This document shows positions 1-7,228 of a stretch of DNA of 34,139 nt, in pieces. Source of the DNA: Flavipsychrobacter stenotrophus (GTDB taxonomy: Bacteria > Bacteroidota > Bacteroidia > Chitinophagales > Chitinophagaceae); the NCBI GenBank assembly GCA_945902755.1, contig CAMDNC010000015.1, positions 1 to 34,139 of the forward strand, given 5' to 3'. Position 1 is the stretch's first letter. The number at the start of each line of letters is the position of its first letter. A model generated the notes under the pieces. It had not been told where the DNA came from. It did not search any database and worked only from the letters and a program-made list of their open reading frames with translations. Both the position numbers and the translations under genes were made by a program.

Positions 1-596
1 AGCTTCACAAAATTGCAGATATGACCATATACCGATGAAAAAGCAATAGGCTTATGCTGCTGCCGATACAAGAAAGTCAAGTGAAAAAAGACATAGTACT
101 CGTAATATCGTTTCTTTCCTTTGTAGGGCAATACTATGCCAGAAGAATCAAAGAGTGGATCGTCTGGACCTAATACAATCTCGTATTCTTTATTATTTAA
201 ATCACTATTAATTTTGTTAGCATCAATTCTCTTTAAGATGTAGTTCATATTACATAGAGGGCGAAAGCTAGGATACCAATATAAAGAAACTGCATGTTGA
301 GAATAAAATACAGTATCGAAACAAGCCAAACAATAAGTAAACCACTTAGCTGAACTAATTATATCATCCAAATTCAATGAGTCTTCTATATACTTCTGTT
401 CTTCATTACTGTTCACGAATCTGACGGCATCACCATCATAGTCGTGAGCCAGATTCGCAAATTTTTTATTGATTCTTTGGTTTTCCAATAATACATTTTT
501 ACTACTTGGATCTATATCAGCAATTGGGTCAACTTTTAATTTACAACCTGATATTGTAAAAAAACAAAAAATAAATACAAAATAATGTTTTTTCAT
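1..596 (-). CDS. Putative lipoprotein, 3' end cut off by the window
   Basis: I translated this frame by hand: it stays open from the ATG at 596 to the left edge (about 198 codons), so the C-terminus is missing. Residues 1-18 form a short lipoprotein signal: Lys-Lys, a run of Phe/Ile/Val, then the lipobox I-S-G-C with Cys18 as the expected lipidated residue. The rest is Tyr/Phe/Asp-rich and contains Y-W-Y-P-S-F-R-P near residue 110; I do not recognise a family. The start codon overlaps the stop of an upstream short frame (ATGA), which suggests translational coupling. The region is more AT-rich than the housekeeping genes to its right, as is common for accessory genes. An immunity-type or surface lipoprotein is possible but unproven. 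Confidence 0.75.
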   Translation of the reverse strand, partial: MKKHYFVFIFCFFTISGCKLKVDPIADIDPSSKNVLLENQRINKKFANLAHDYDGDAVRFVNSNEEQKYIEDSLNLDDIISSAKWFTYCLACFDTVFYSQHAVSLYWYPSFRPLCNMNYILKRIDANKINSDLNNKEYEIVLGPDDPLFDSSGIVLPYKGKKRYYEYYVFFHLTFLYRQQHKPIAFSSVYGHICNFVK

Positions 597-709
597 GGCA
601 CATAGTTGATATTAGGTATTTTTCTACGAATGGTCATAATTGCACCGTCAATATTAAAGATAACTATTGGTGAAAGTTTACCACTATTGTTATACGTTAT
701 CTTACACAA
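593..709 (-). pseudogene. Tail of an unidentified reading frame (possible gene remnant)
   Basis: Reading the minus strand, about 38 codons are open between a TAA at 712-710 and a TGA at 595-593 that overlaps the lipoprotein ATG (ATGA). The tail reads in part ITYNNSGKLSPIVIFNIDGA and ends NYVP. There is no ATG near the beginning (only TTG at 709), and the same frame is closed by more stops further upstream. It therefore looks like the 3' end of a gene whose body has been lost or frameshifted, but a chance open frame cannot be excluded. I name no family. Confidence 0.25.
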
Positions 710-758
710 TTATTCAGAAGTATGGGTTAGTAAATTTACTCAGTAATTTAACGAAATT

Positions 759-795
759 AAAAAAGGTAGTAAGAAATATAAAATTTCGTACTACC
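759..795 (-). terminator. Rho-independent terminator of the OYE reductase gene
   Basis: A 13-nt stem (783-795 with 765-777, one mismatch) has a 5-nt loop. On the minus strand it is followed by six T residues (759-764). It lies 30 nt beyond the reductase stop codon. Confidence 0.8.
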
Positions 796-824
796 CTATC
801 TTAAATGTTACTATTCACAAAATA

Positions 825-1895
825 CTACAATGTAGCATAGTCATTATACCCCTCTGCACCGGGTGTGTAAAATGTATTTGGGTCAGCTGGTGTGAGTGCT
901 GCACCTTGCTGCATACGCGATACTAGGTCTGGATTGCTGATGTAGGTATTGCCAAAAGAGATGAGGTGTGCCTTGCCAGCTTGTATGTCTGCTGCTGCGC
1001 GGTCGGCAGTGTAACCACCATTCAGCATTATGGTACCCTTGTATTCTTTCTGTATAGATTGCAATAGTGCATCTGGCAATGTAAAGCCTAGAATGTGAAT
1101 GTAACTTACGCCTATTTCGTTGAGTCCTTTAGCCAATGCTGTATATTGTGCATCTTCATTTGTCTCATCAGGTGTCATGCTGTTGTATGGATTATAAGGT
1201 GACAAACGAATACCTACATACTCTTTACCTACAGCAGCTACCATTGCAGATGCCAACTCTAACACAAATCTGTTACGATTTTCGAAACTACCACCATACC
1301 CATCGGTACGTTTATTGGAAGCTACGTTCAAAAACTGCATTGGCAAATATCCGTTAGCTGAGTGTATCTCTACCCCATCAAACCCTGCCGCTACTGCATT
1401 CTTTGCGGCTTGTACATATTCTTCTATCACAGCTGCTATGCCTTCTGTAGGTATCTCTGTAGGGGTTGGCATGGGCTGCATGCCTTGTGCATCTGTCCAC
1501 ATATCGCCAGTAGCTGCTATGGCAGAGGGGGCCACTATTGCTGCGCCTTCGGGCAAATTCATTTGATGACTTACACGACCTGTATGCATTAGCTGCACTA
1601 CTATCTTTCCGTTGTTGGCATGTACCGCATCTGTTACAGCTTTCCAGCCATCTACCTGTGCTTCACTGAATATACCAGGTATACGTGCATATCCTAGTCC
1701 GTTGGGCGATGGCGACACACCTTCTGTTATTATCAATCCTGCATTGGCACGGTCGGCATAATATTTCGCCATTAGTTCGTTAGGCACATTGCCTATAGCG
1801 CGGCAGCGGGTCATGGGTGCCATTACTACCCTATTTTTTAGGGTTAAGGCTCCTAGTTTGTACTCTCCAAAAAGTACTTCGTTGTTCGGTTGCAT
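825..1895 (-). CDS. Old yellow enzyme family alkene reductase (NADH:flavin oxidoreductase)
   Basis: This is an FMN-dependent TIM-barrel ene-reductase that reduces activated C=C bonds (enones, maleimides or nitro-compounds in this family) with NAD(P)H in the cytosol. From the chosen start it has 356 residues, normal for the family. Visible signatures are APMTR at 26-30 (FMN contact), the substrate-binding HSANGYL at 178-184, and RTDGYGGSFENR at 196-207. I start at the ATG at 1895 (MQPNNEV). The frame extends to an upstream ATG at 1940, but a candidate promoter at 1930-1958 would place the transcript start downstream of that codon. It is a single gene with its own terminator. The natural substrate cannot be told from sequence; NemA, XenA/B or OPR-like names would all be guesses. 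Confidence 0.93.
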   Translation of the reverse strand: MQPNNEVLFGEYKLGALTLKNRVVMAPMTRCRAIGNVPNELMAKYYADRANAGLIITEGVSPSPNGLGYARIPGIFSEAQVDGWKAVTDAVHANNGKIVVQLMHTGRVSHQMNLPEGAAIVAPSAIAATGDMWTDAQGMQPMPTPTEIPTEGIAAVIEEYVQAAKNAVAAGFDGVEIHSANGYLPMQFLNVASNKRTDGYGGSFENRNRFVLELASAMVAAVGKEYVGIRLSPYNPYNSMTPDETNEDAQYTALAKGLNEIGVSYIHILGFTLPDALLQSIQKEYKGTIMLNGGYTADRAAADIQAGKAHLISFGNTYISNPDLVSRMQQGAALTPADPNTFYTPGAEGYNDYATL

Positions 1896-1929
1896 ATTGT
1901 TGTTGTTTAAATTTGCATGTATGTACATG

Positions 1930-1958
1930 TAAAAGTACACATACTTTAACTACCCAAA
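1930..1958 (-). promoter_or_regulatory. Candidate promoter of the OYE reductase
   Basis: On the minus strand, TTTG (1958-1955) is followed after 17 nt by TACTTTTA (1937-1930), which differs from the Bacteroidota -7 consensus TAnnTTTG only in the last base. The predicted transcript start near 1924 lies between the two possible ATGs and favours the inner one. Confidence 0.45.
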
Positions 1959-2031
1959 GTATTTAATTGACAATTAGGGGATAAGCAAAAAAGATAATGT
2001 TCTTTTACTTCTAAGTCACTAAAAAAGACAT

Positions 2032-2060
2032 GAAAAAGGCGACATGGAAATGCCGCCTTT
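2032..2060 (-). terminator. Terminator of the small heat-shock gene
   Basis: A 10-bp stem (2051-2060 with 2035-2044, one G-U pair) with a 6-nt loop runs into a short T tract on the minus strand, 23 nt past the stop codon. Confidence 0.75.
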
Positions 2061-2082
2061 AACTCATCCTCATTCACACTTA

Positions 2083-2520
2083 TTAGTTTACAGCAATCTC
2101 TAGCGTGCTAGATTCTACTGTTTCTTTTTTAGGCAATGTTACTACCAGTATACCATCAGCATACTTAGCAGCTATTTTGGTTACATCCACTTTTTCATTG
2201 ATGGTAAAGTTCCTTTTGAAAGAGCGCATACGATACTCGCTTCTCAGCCATTTACCATCTTTGTCTTCTTCTTTCTGCTCTTCTTTGTGCTCAAAGGAAA
2301 TGGTGAGCAGATTTTTGTCGATGCTGATTTTGAAGTCTTCTTTTTTAAGACCCGGAGCTACTACATGCAGGTCGTAACTAGCGTCAGTTTCCAGAATATT
2401 TACAGGCACCTGAAACAGTGCTGTTTCTTCATTTAACTTGTTGACACCATTGAAGAAAATGTCTTCCATCAATCCGTTTACTGTGCGTGGCAGAATGCCG
2501 TAATTTCTTTTTGTGTACAT
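2083..2520 (-). CDS. Small heat-shock protein, Hsp20/alpha-crystallin family
   Basis: This is an ATP-independent holdase chaperone that forms oligomers and binds unfolding proteins in the cytosol. At 145 residues it has the usual bacterial Hsp20 length. The N-terminal arm covers about residues 1-35. The alpha-crystallin domain spans roughly 36-135, starting FQVPVNILETD, with the hallmark A-x-x-x-D-G-I-L-x-V-x-L-P-K near residues 120-131. A short tail carries an I-A-V-type motif at the end (LEIAV), the usual site for inter-dimer contacts. It is monocistronic: the terminator follows within 25 nt and about 230 nt of AT-rich DNA lies upstream. Two copies of a 10-bp sequence upstream (2582-2622) may be regulatory. 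Confidence 0.95.
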   Translation of the reverse strand: MYTKRNYGILPRTVNGLMEDIFFNGVNKLNEETALFQVPVNILETDASYDLHVVAPGLKKEDFKISIDKNLLTISFEHKEEQKEEDKDGKWLRSEYRMRSFKRNFTINEKVDVTKIAAKYADGILVVTLPKKETVESSTLEIAVN

Positions 2521-2581
2521 AATTGTTTGTTTTTAGTTGTTTGGTATTACTATTACAAACAGTATGCCTTTACAAAAATTA

Positions 2582-2622
2582 CGCCATAATGGCATTAATT
2601 AAATAAATAAAGCGCCATAATG
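2582..2622. repeat. Pair of 10-bp direct repeats upstream of the hsp20 gene
   Basis: CGCCATAATG occurs at 2582-2591 and 2613-2622, exactly 31 bp apart (three helical turns). The first copy continues into a GCCATAATGGC palindrome. It lies 62 to 102 bp upstream of the Hsp20 start, where an activator or repressor could bind. Confidence 0.5.
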
Positions 2623-2684
2623 TCCACTTTAATGATAGAAGCAATAAAATATACTGTCAAAACACACAAAAAGAAGATTTAAAA

Positions 2685-2725
2685 CAAAGAAAAAGGGCTT
2701 TCTCAGTTGAATGAGAAAGCCCTTT
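2685..2725 (-). terminator. Terminator of queA
   Basis: A perfect 14-bp stem (2712-2725 with 2692-2705) has a 6-nt loop. On the minus strand it is followed by a T-rich tract, starting 24 nt after the queA stop codon. Confidence 0.9.
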
Positions 2726-2748
2726 ATGAAATATACTAAGTAAATAAA

Positions 2749-3798
2749 CTATATCACTAGCATAGCATCGCCATAGCTAAAGAAACGATATTTTTCTTTG
2801 ATAGCTGTTTCGTATGCAGTCATCATAAGATCATAACCTGCAAAAGCACAAGCCATTATCATAAGGCTGGTTTTGGGCAGGTGGAAGTTTGTGATCAATG
2901 AATCTGCAATAGAGAATTTGTAAGGAGGGTGAATGAACACGTTTGTCCATCCCTCTTCAGGCTTAAGTAGACCCTGAGCAGTAACTGAACTCTCCAACGC
3001 ACGCATAGTAGTGGTGCCTATAGAGCAGATGTGCCTTTTTTCAATTTTAGCTCTGTTTACCAGATTAGCAGAATAATCGTCTACTCTGAAATATTCAGCA
3101 TCCATTTTGTGCTTAGAAAGATCCTCCACCTCTATAGGACGGAAGGTACCTAAACCAGTGTGTAGGGTAACCTCGGCAAACTTTACTCCTACTATCTCCA
3201 GTCTTTTTATAAGCTCGCGGCTGAAGTGCATACCTGCAGTGGGGGCTGCTACAGCACCCTCATACTTGGCATATACTGTTTGGTAGCGCTCTTTATCTTC
3301 TTCTTCTGGTTTGCGCTTGATGTATTTAGGCAATGGGGTTTCGCCCAAAAGATCGAGCATACCACGGAATTCCTGGTCATTACCATCAAACAGGAAACGA
3401 ATAGTACGACCTCTGGAAGTGGTGTTGTCTATTACTTCTGCAACCAACTCATCGTTGTCGCCAAAATACAATTTATTACCTACACGTATTTTACGAGCAG
3501 GATCTACTATTACATCCCAAAGATGATTGGGTTTGTTGAGCTCGCGAAGCAAGAAAACCTCAATTTTAGCACCGGTTTTTTCTTTACGACCATACAAACG
3601 AGCTGGGAAAACCTTTGTGTTATTGGCTATCATTACATCTTTGTCGTGAAAGAAACCCAAGATGTCTTTGAAAGTTTTGTGTTCTATTAAGCCAGTATCA
3701 CGATGGATAACCATCAGGCGACTTTCGTCACGTTTTTTGGCAGGATGTTGCGCTATGAGATTTAATGGTAAGTCGAACTTAAACTGCGACAACTTCAT
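2749..3798 (-). CDS. queA: S-adenosylmethionine:tRNA ribosyltransferase-isomerase QueA
   Basis: QueA transfers and isomerises the ribosyl group of S-adenosylmethionine onto 7-aminomethyl-7-deazaguanine at tRNA position 34, giving epoxyqueuosine in the queuosine pathway. The product has 349 residues, normal for QueA. Visible family signatures are [17 protein letters not shown] near the N-terminus, AAPTAGMHF at 184-192, [12 protein letters not shown], and [10 protein letters not shown] close to the C-terminus. The frame can be extended to a TTG at 3840, but I start at the ATG at 3798: it gives the usual QueA N-terminus [11 protein letters not shown], and a perfect TAnnTTTG element lies inside the putative extension. 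No other queuosine gene is in the window. Confidence 0.97.
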   Translation of the reverse strand: MKLSQFKFDLPLNLIAQHPAKKRDESRLMVIHRDTGLIEHKTFKDILGFFHDKDVMIANNTKVFPARLYGRKEKTGAKIEVFLLRELNKPNHLWDVIVDPARKIRVGNKLYFGDNDELVAEVIDNTTSRGRTIRFLFDGNDQEFRGMLDLLGETPLPKYIKRKPEEEDKERYQTVYAKYEGAVAAPTAGMHFSRELIKRLEIVGVKFAEVTLHTGLGTFRPIEVEDLSKHKMDAEYFRVDDYSANLVNRAKIEKRHICSIGTTTMRALESSVTAQGLLKPEEGWTNVFIHPPYKFSIADSLITNFHLPKTSLMIMACAFAGYDLMMTAYETAIKEKYRFFSYGDAMLVI

Positions 3799-3827
3799 AT
3801 ATTGGAAGAGATTGATTGAAAAGTGTG

Positions 3828-3835
3828 CAAAGTTA
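3828..3835 (-). promoter_or_regulatory. Candidate -7 promoter element of queA
   Basis: TAACTTTG on the minus strand matches TAnnTTTG exactly, about 30 nt before the ATG. No clear TTTG element sits at the expected -33 distance. Its position rules against a start at the upstream TTG. Confidence 0.45.
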
Positions 3836-3985
3836 AACAAAAGTAACGATAACTAGAGAATATACGTTAGTATAATATTTTAACAAAATGTGTGAGTGTA
3901 AATGATTAGCACATCAGACATTTCGCTAATTGACAAGAATCGTATAACATTGCCCAAGAATGATAAAAGTAACAGCTAAGCGCAT

Positions 3986-5035
3986 ATGCAAATAAAATTT
4001 AGTGAAGCAGTACTGAAAGCAGTGTCGGTACACTATGTGGGCAATAAATGTAACGGACAAGAGGTAAGAACCACAGATACTCCTATAGCACTAACCATAG
4101 ATGAAAGTAAAGTGATAAAGGAAGCTTTTCTGGGTAAGTTCAATCTGGAATCAGATAAATATTCTTTCAGTCATGGGGCCGCGCTGAGCTTTAATGAAGT
4201 CTATACGTTCTGTCTGGAAAGTTTGGCTGATGAAACAGTTTTTCAGAAAAACGCTATCAACATAGCCAAACATCTTTATGAAAACAGCACCCACCCAAAG
4301 ATAAAACCTGGCGAGTTGTACGTGTGCTATTTTGGCAACTGCTTGGTGAATGGCGCATTTGTAGACGCAATGGGTATCATTAAAACAGAAAACAAAAGCA
4401 ACTTTCTGGATATAACAGACGAGAACAGCCTGTCTGTGAAACTAAGAATAGGGGCAGACGTGTCGAAATTTGACAAGGCATGTCTAGTACTGCCCACCAA
4501 TGCCGAAAATGGGTTTGATGTGCTTATATACGATAGCAACGGCAACCGGGGGGAAGAAGCAGCTTTTTGGAGAGAGGGCTTTCTGGGAGTGACACCACAA
4601 GCTACCGGTTTTTATCATACCAATCAGTTTTTGGGATTGGCTAAAGAGTTTATTACAGCACAGCTACCACAAGAGTATGACATAGAAAAAACAGGCCAAA
4701 TTGATTTGCTCAACAAATCGATGGAATACTTCAAGGCTAATGAATCGTTTGATAAAGAACAGTTTGCAGAGAATGTATTTGAAGACAAAAGAATCATCAA
4801 AGCCTTCAAAAGTTTTGAGGATAGCTATACGGAGATGAATGAAATAGAACTACCTGACAATTTTGACATATCTACGCAAGCAGTAAAAAAACAAGTTAGG
4901 GTGTTTAAAAGTGTATTGAAGCTAGACAAAAACTTTCACGTATATATACATGGCGACAAGAGCCTAATAGAAAAAGGATTTGACGAGCGAACAGGAAAAA
5001 ACTTCTACAAAATATACTTTGATGAAGAAGAATAA
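3986..5035 (+). CDS. Nucleoid-associated protein, NdpA/YejK family
   Basis: The 349-residue sequence resembles the 37-kDa nucleoid-associated (NdpA/YejK) family, proteins that co-purify with bacterial nucleoids and whose molecular role is poorly known. The family feel comes from an N-terminal segment pairing MQIKFSEAVLKAVSVHYVGN with an early acidic domain, a central F-x-x-A-M-G-I-I-K-T-E-N strand pattern, the G-F-D-V-L-I-Y-D segment, and a charged C-terminus ending in K-I-Y-F-D-E-E-E. No catalytic motif, signal peptide or membrane segment is visible, consistent with a cytoplasmic protein. It is followed after 112 nt by a lipoprotein gene with its own promoter, so the two need not be co-transcribed. 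I am fairly sure of the family but not of any function. Confidence 0.75.
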   Translation: MQIKFSEAVLKAVSVHYVGNKCNGQEVRTTDTPIALTIDESKVIKEAFLGKFNLESDKYSFSHGAALSFNEVYTFCLESLADETVFQKNAINIAKHLYENSTHPKIKPGELYVCYFGNCLVNGAFVDAMGIIKTENKSNFLDITDENSLSVKLRIGADVSKFDKACLVLPTNAENGFDVLIYDSNGNRGEEAAFWREGFLGVTPQATGFYHTNQFLGLAKEFITAQLPQEYDIEKTGQIDLLNKSMEYFKANESFDKEQFAENVFEDKRIIKAFKSFEDSYTEMNEIELPDNFDISTQAVKKQVRVFKSVLKLDKNFHVYIHGDKSLIEKGFDERTGKNFYKIYFDEEE

Positions 5036-5062
5036 ATGGCAAACAACCTCTTTGTAAAGCAA

Positions 5063-5095
5063 TTTGAGATACATTCTACAAATGAGGTAAATTTG
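5063..5095 (+). promoter_or_regulatory. Promoter of the small lipoprotein gene
   Basis: TTTG (5063-5066), a 21-nt spacer and a perfect TAAATTTG (5088-5095) fit the Bacteroidota sigma-ABfr consensus. The expected transcript start is near 5101, giving a leader of about 46 nt. Confidence 0.6.
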
Positions 5096-5147
5096 CACCC
5101 GTTAGTACAATACGCCACGCAACTAAAAATAGAATACTAAAATAACC

Positions 5148-5576
5148 ATGAGATACATAATCGCTATAACACTGTCGCTACTATCATTACTGGTGTCTTG
5201 CAAGAAGAAAGATGATACCATAGAGCCGTTTGTGGCAGCTAAGGCTGGCAACTTCAACTTTTTTGCGTCGGGCAAAATGGTGACTAATACTAAAACACCA
5301 AGTGGTACTAATCAATCTACTGAGATACAAGGTGTTATGGCGTCTGGGGCAACAGTAAAAATATGGATGAGAAACTTTGAAGGCAGACTGGAAACACTTC
5401 CGCTCGACAGCACACTAGCCAGTGCATCTTACCTTGCACCTACACCCAGCATAGAAAAAATATCGGTACATGGCACGCTAACTATCACATCTGTAACACC
5501 TGCCATCAGGGGCAAGTTTACATTTACATGTATTGACTCGTCAGTAGTAACTGGCGATTTTGGTGTAAATCCATAA
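5148..5576 (+). CDS. Small lipoprotein of unknown function
   Basis: A 142-residue protein with a lipoprotein signal peptide: a hydrophobic core at residues 3-17 and the lipobox L-V-S-C, with Cys18 as the lipidated residue, followed by a Lys/Asp-rich linker (KKKDD). The mature part looks like one small beta-sandwich with alternating polar and hydrophobic strands and the pattern F-N-F-F-A-S-G-K near residues 36-43. It is reminiscent of small Bacteroidota lipoproteins with a single beta-rich domain, but I cannot assign a family. It probably sits in the outer or inner membrane facing the periplasm. Its own promoter lies at 5063-5095. The stop codon is only 3 nt from the convergent GWxTD gene's stop. 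Confidence 0.8.
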   Translation: MRYIIAITLSLLSLLVSCKKKDDTIEPFVAAKAGNFNFFASGKMVTNTKTPSGTNQSTEIQGVMASGATVKIWMRNFEGRLETLPLDSTLASASYLAPTPSIEKISVHGTLTITSVTPAIRGKFTFTCIDSSVVTGDFGVNP

Positions 5577-5579
5577 GTC

Positions 5580-7103
5580 TTACCTACTTCCAAAAAACTG
5601 CTCGGCGCGAGAGTTGGAACTACTACCACCAGAACTCGTAGAAGAATTGGTGGTAACGTACAGAAACATGCGCCAAGACAAGTTAACTACCTCGCCGGGC
5701 ACGGTAGAGTGTAGTAGCCTGTAACTACTCATCATTTGCGCTGGCTTGTAAAATAGGAACAGAGCATTCGGTAGCTCTTTTTTATTGCTGAATTGCGTCA
5801 GGGTATTATATTGCCATATTTCATAGGGTAGAGAGCCTGTTTCGCCCGATACTGTAATGATATCCGATGGCTTGCCATACCTGAGGTATATCATCCCCCG
5901 GTCGGTTTCATAACCTGCAGTACCACTTTCAGTGAATTTTTTATTTACACTCATTATGAGCTCTGAATATTCTTTCCATGCTTTGGCAGGGTCTTTGGGG
6001 TTTAGTGCCAAATAATAATTGTAGATGTAATAACGCATGTACATTTCATCTGGCTTCTTCAAGAAATTGTTGATGGTACTAGCTTGCATAGGGTCACTGA
6101 GCGGTATCAGCATTTTCAGCATAGCCTTAATTTGGGTAAGAGAGTATTTTGCAAGAAATGTTTTTTCGAGATCTAATACGGTAATATTTTCCATAGCAGT
6201 ATCCTTAAATATTTCTTTAACGGGTGCTTTTTTCACCTCATCTTTATCAGGGTTCATGTTTAGCCGCTGAAAAAATAAGCTCTGGGACGCTAGGTTATAC
6301 CCCAATTTATCGTCGAGTGATGCAGTTATGTAATAGTTGCCAGAAGTTAACCTACCAATAGCAAACCTACCATGAAAGTTTGTATCTGCTGTGCTTAGTA
6401 TAGTATCCGTAATGGTAAACTCTGGTGAAAAACCTTCGTTAAGTTTTTTGCTGATTCTAATTCTTGAAAAAAGTGGATACCGGTCTTTAGGAATATTGGC
6501 AAGGTTATTGAGTTCGGTGTAATAAAACACGCTACGCATGTGATTGTCTAGAAAATTAGCACATATTGGAATGTTTTGTTTACCATTCTTATGAAACTGA
6601 GTGTTGACTGAAGTTTGAATGATGGTATCTAGCAACTGAATACTACTAAAAAACGGCTTTGTAGTATCGGGAACGATGGTTACACTATCTATGTAGTTGA
6701 AAACACTAAAAGTATCATTGAGATCAGTAAGTTGCAACGATATTTTGTATTTGCCATTCACTAATGAGTATTTGCGCAACTCTAATATATTTAAATCTGC
6801 CAACTCAGCCACAGTAGCTTTAGGGGGTGTTTGTAAAATGAAATGATCTTCCTTAAAAACACCTTTGTCATCAGAAATTATGATATCGGTTTTTATCCTG
6901 GCAACAATCATTTTTTGTGGAGTAGTAGCAAAATGTAATTTAGTGGGGTTGACCTGCCAGTAGATCTCAATGTTGGGAGTATAACCTGAATAAAACGTAG
7001 CACTATGTTTGTAAAAAATACTGAAATTGACTGAAGCATCGATACCTGAAGCCTCTAAAAAGATGGATAGGAAAAACAAACAAAGAACACTTACTCTTAT
7101 CAT
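5580..7103 (-). CDS. GWxTD domain-containing secreted protein
   Basis: The 507-residue product starts with a signal peptide (MIRVSVLCLFFLSIF, probable cut near IDA) and appears to be exported. The middle consists of beta-rich segments typical of the Bacteroidota GWxTD family. The C-terminal domain carries G-Y-E-T-D-R-G at 397-403 followed by Y-L-R-Y-G-K-P, the family hallmark G-W-x-T-D-R-G-x-x-Y-x-x-Y-G-x-P with Trp replaced by Tyr. The biochemical role of the family is not established. I start at the ATG at 7103 rather than the TTG at 7124, because the ATG directly precedes the signal peptide and the TTG sits inside a promoter-like TAATTTG (7128-7122). The tail is Ser-rich (SSTSSGGSSSNSR). 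Confidence 0.85.
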   Translation of the reverse strand: MIRVSVLCLFFLSIFLEASGIDASVNFSIFYKHSATFYSGYTPNIEIYWQVNPTKLHFATTPQKMIVARIKTDIIISDDKGVFKEDHFILQTPPKATVAELADLNILELRKYSLVNGKYKISLQLTDLNDTFSVFNYIDSVTIVPDTTKPFFSSIQLLDTIIQTSVNTQFHKNGKQNIPICANFLDNHMRSVFYYTELNNLANIPKDRYPLFSRIRISKKLNEGFSPEFTITDTILSTADTNFHGRFAIGRLTSGNYYITASLDDKLGYNLASQSLFFQRLNMNPDKDEVKKAPVKEIFKDTAMENITVLDLEKTFLAKYSLTQIKAMLKMLIPLSDPMQASTINNFLKKPDEMYMRYYIYNYYLALNPKDPAKAWKEYSELIMSVNKKFTESGTAGYETDRGMIYLRYGKPSDIITVSGETGSLPYEIWQYNTLTQFSNKKELPNALFLFYKPAQMMSSYRLLHSTVPGEVVNLSWRMFLYVTTNSSTSSGGSSSNSRAEQFFGSR

Positions 7104-7213
7104 TAGGTGCGAAGTTTGGTGCAAATTATGAATAATAGCGACAGGGAACTATCGGGACTGTAAACACAGAGACACAATAGTTGATGAGGTATCAAAAAAT
7201 TGCGTTAAAAATG

Positions 7214-7221
7214 TAGATTTG
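7214..7221 (+). promoter_or_regulatory. Candidate -7 element next to the histidine kinase start
   Basis: TAGATTTG matches TAnnTTTG exactly and ends 7 nt before the ATG at 7229. If used, the transcript would begin almost at the start codon. No good -33 TTTG is present, so this is tentative. Confidence 0.35.
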
Positions 7222-7228
7222 AAATGAA

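Noticed and set aside
3226-3690. Plus-strand open frame of 154 codons opposite queA
   Set aside because: queA is unambiguous on the other strand; this frame reads as hydrophobic noise.
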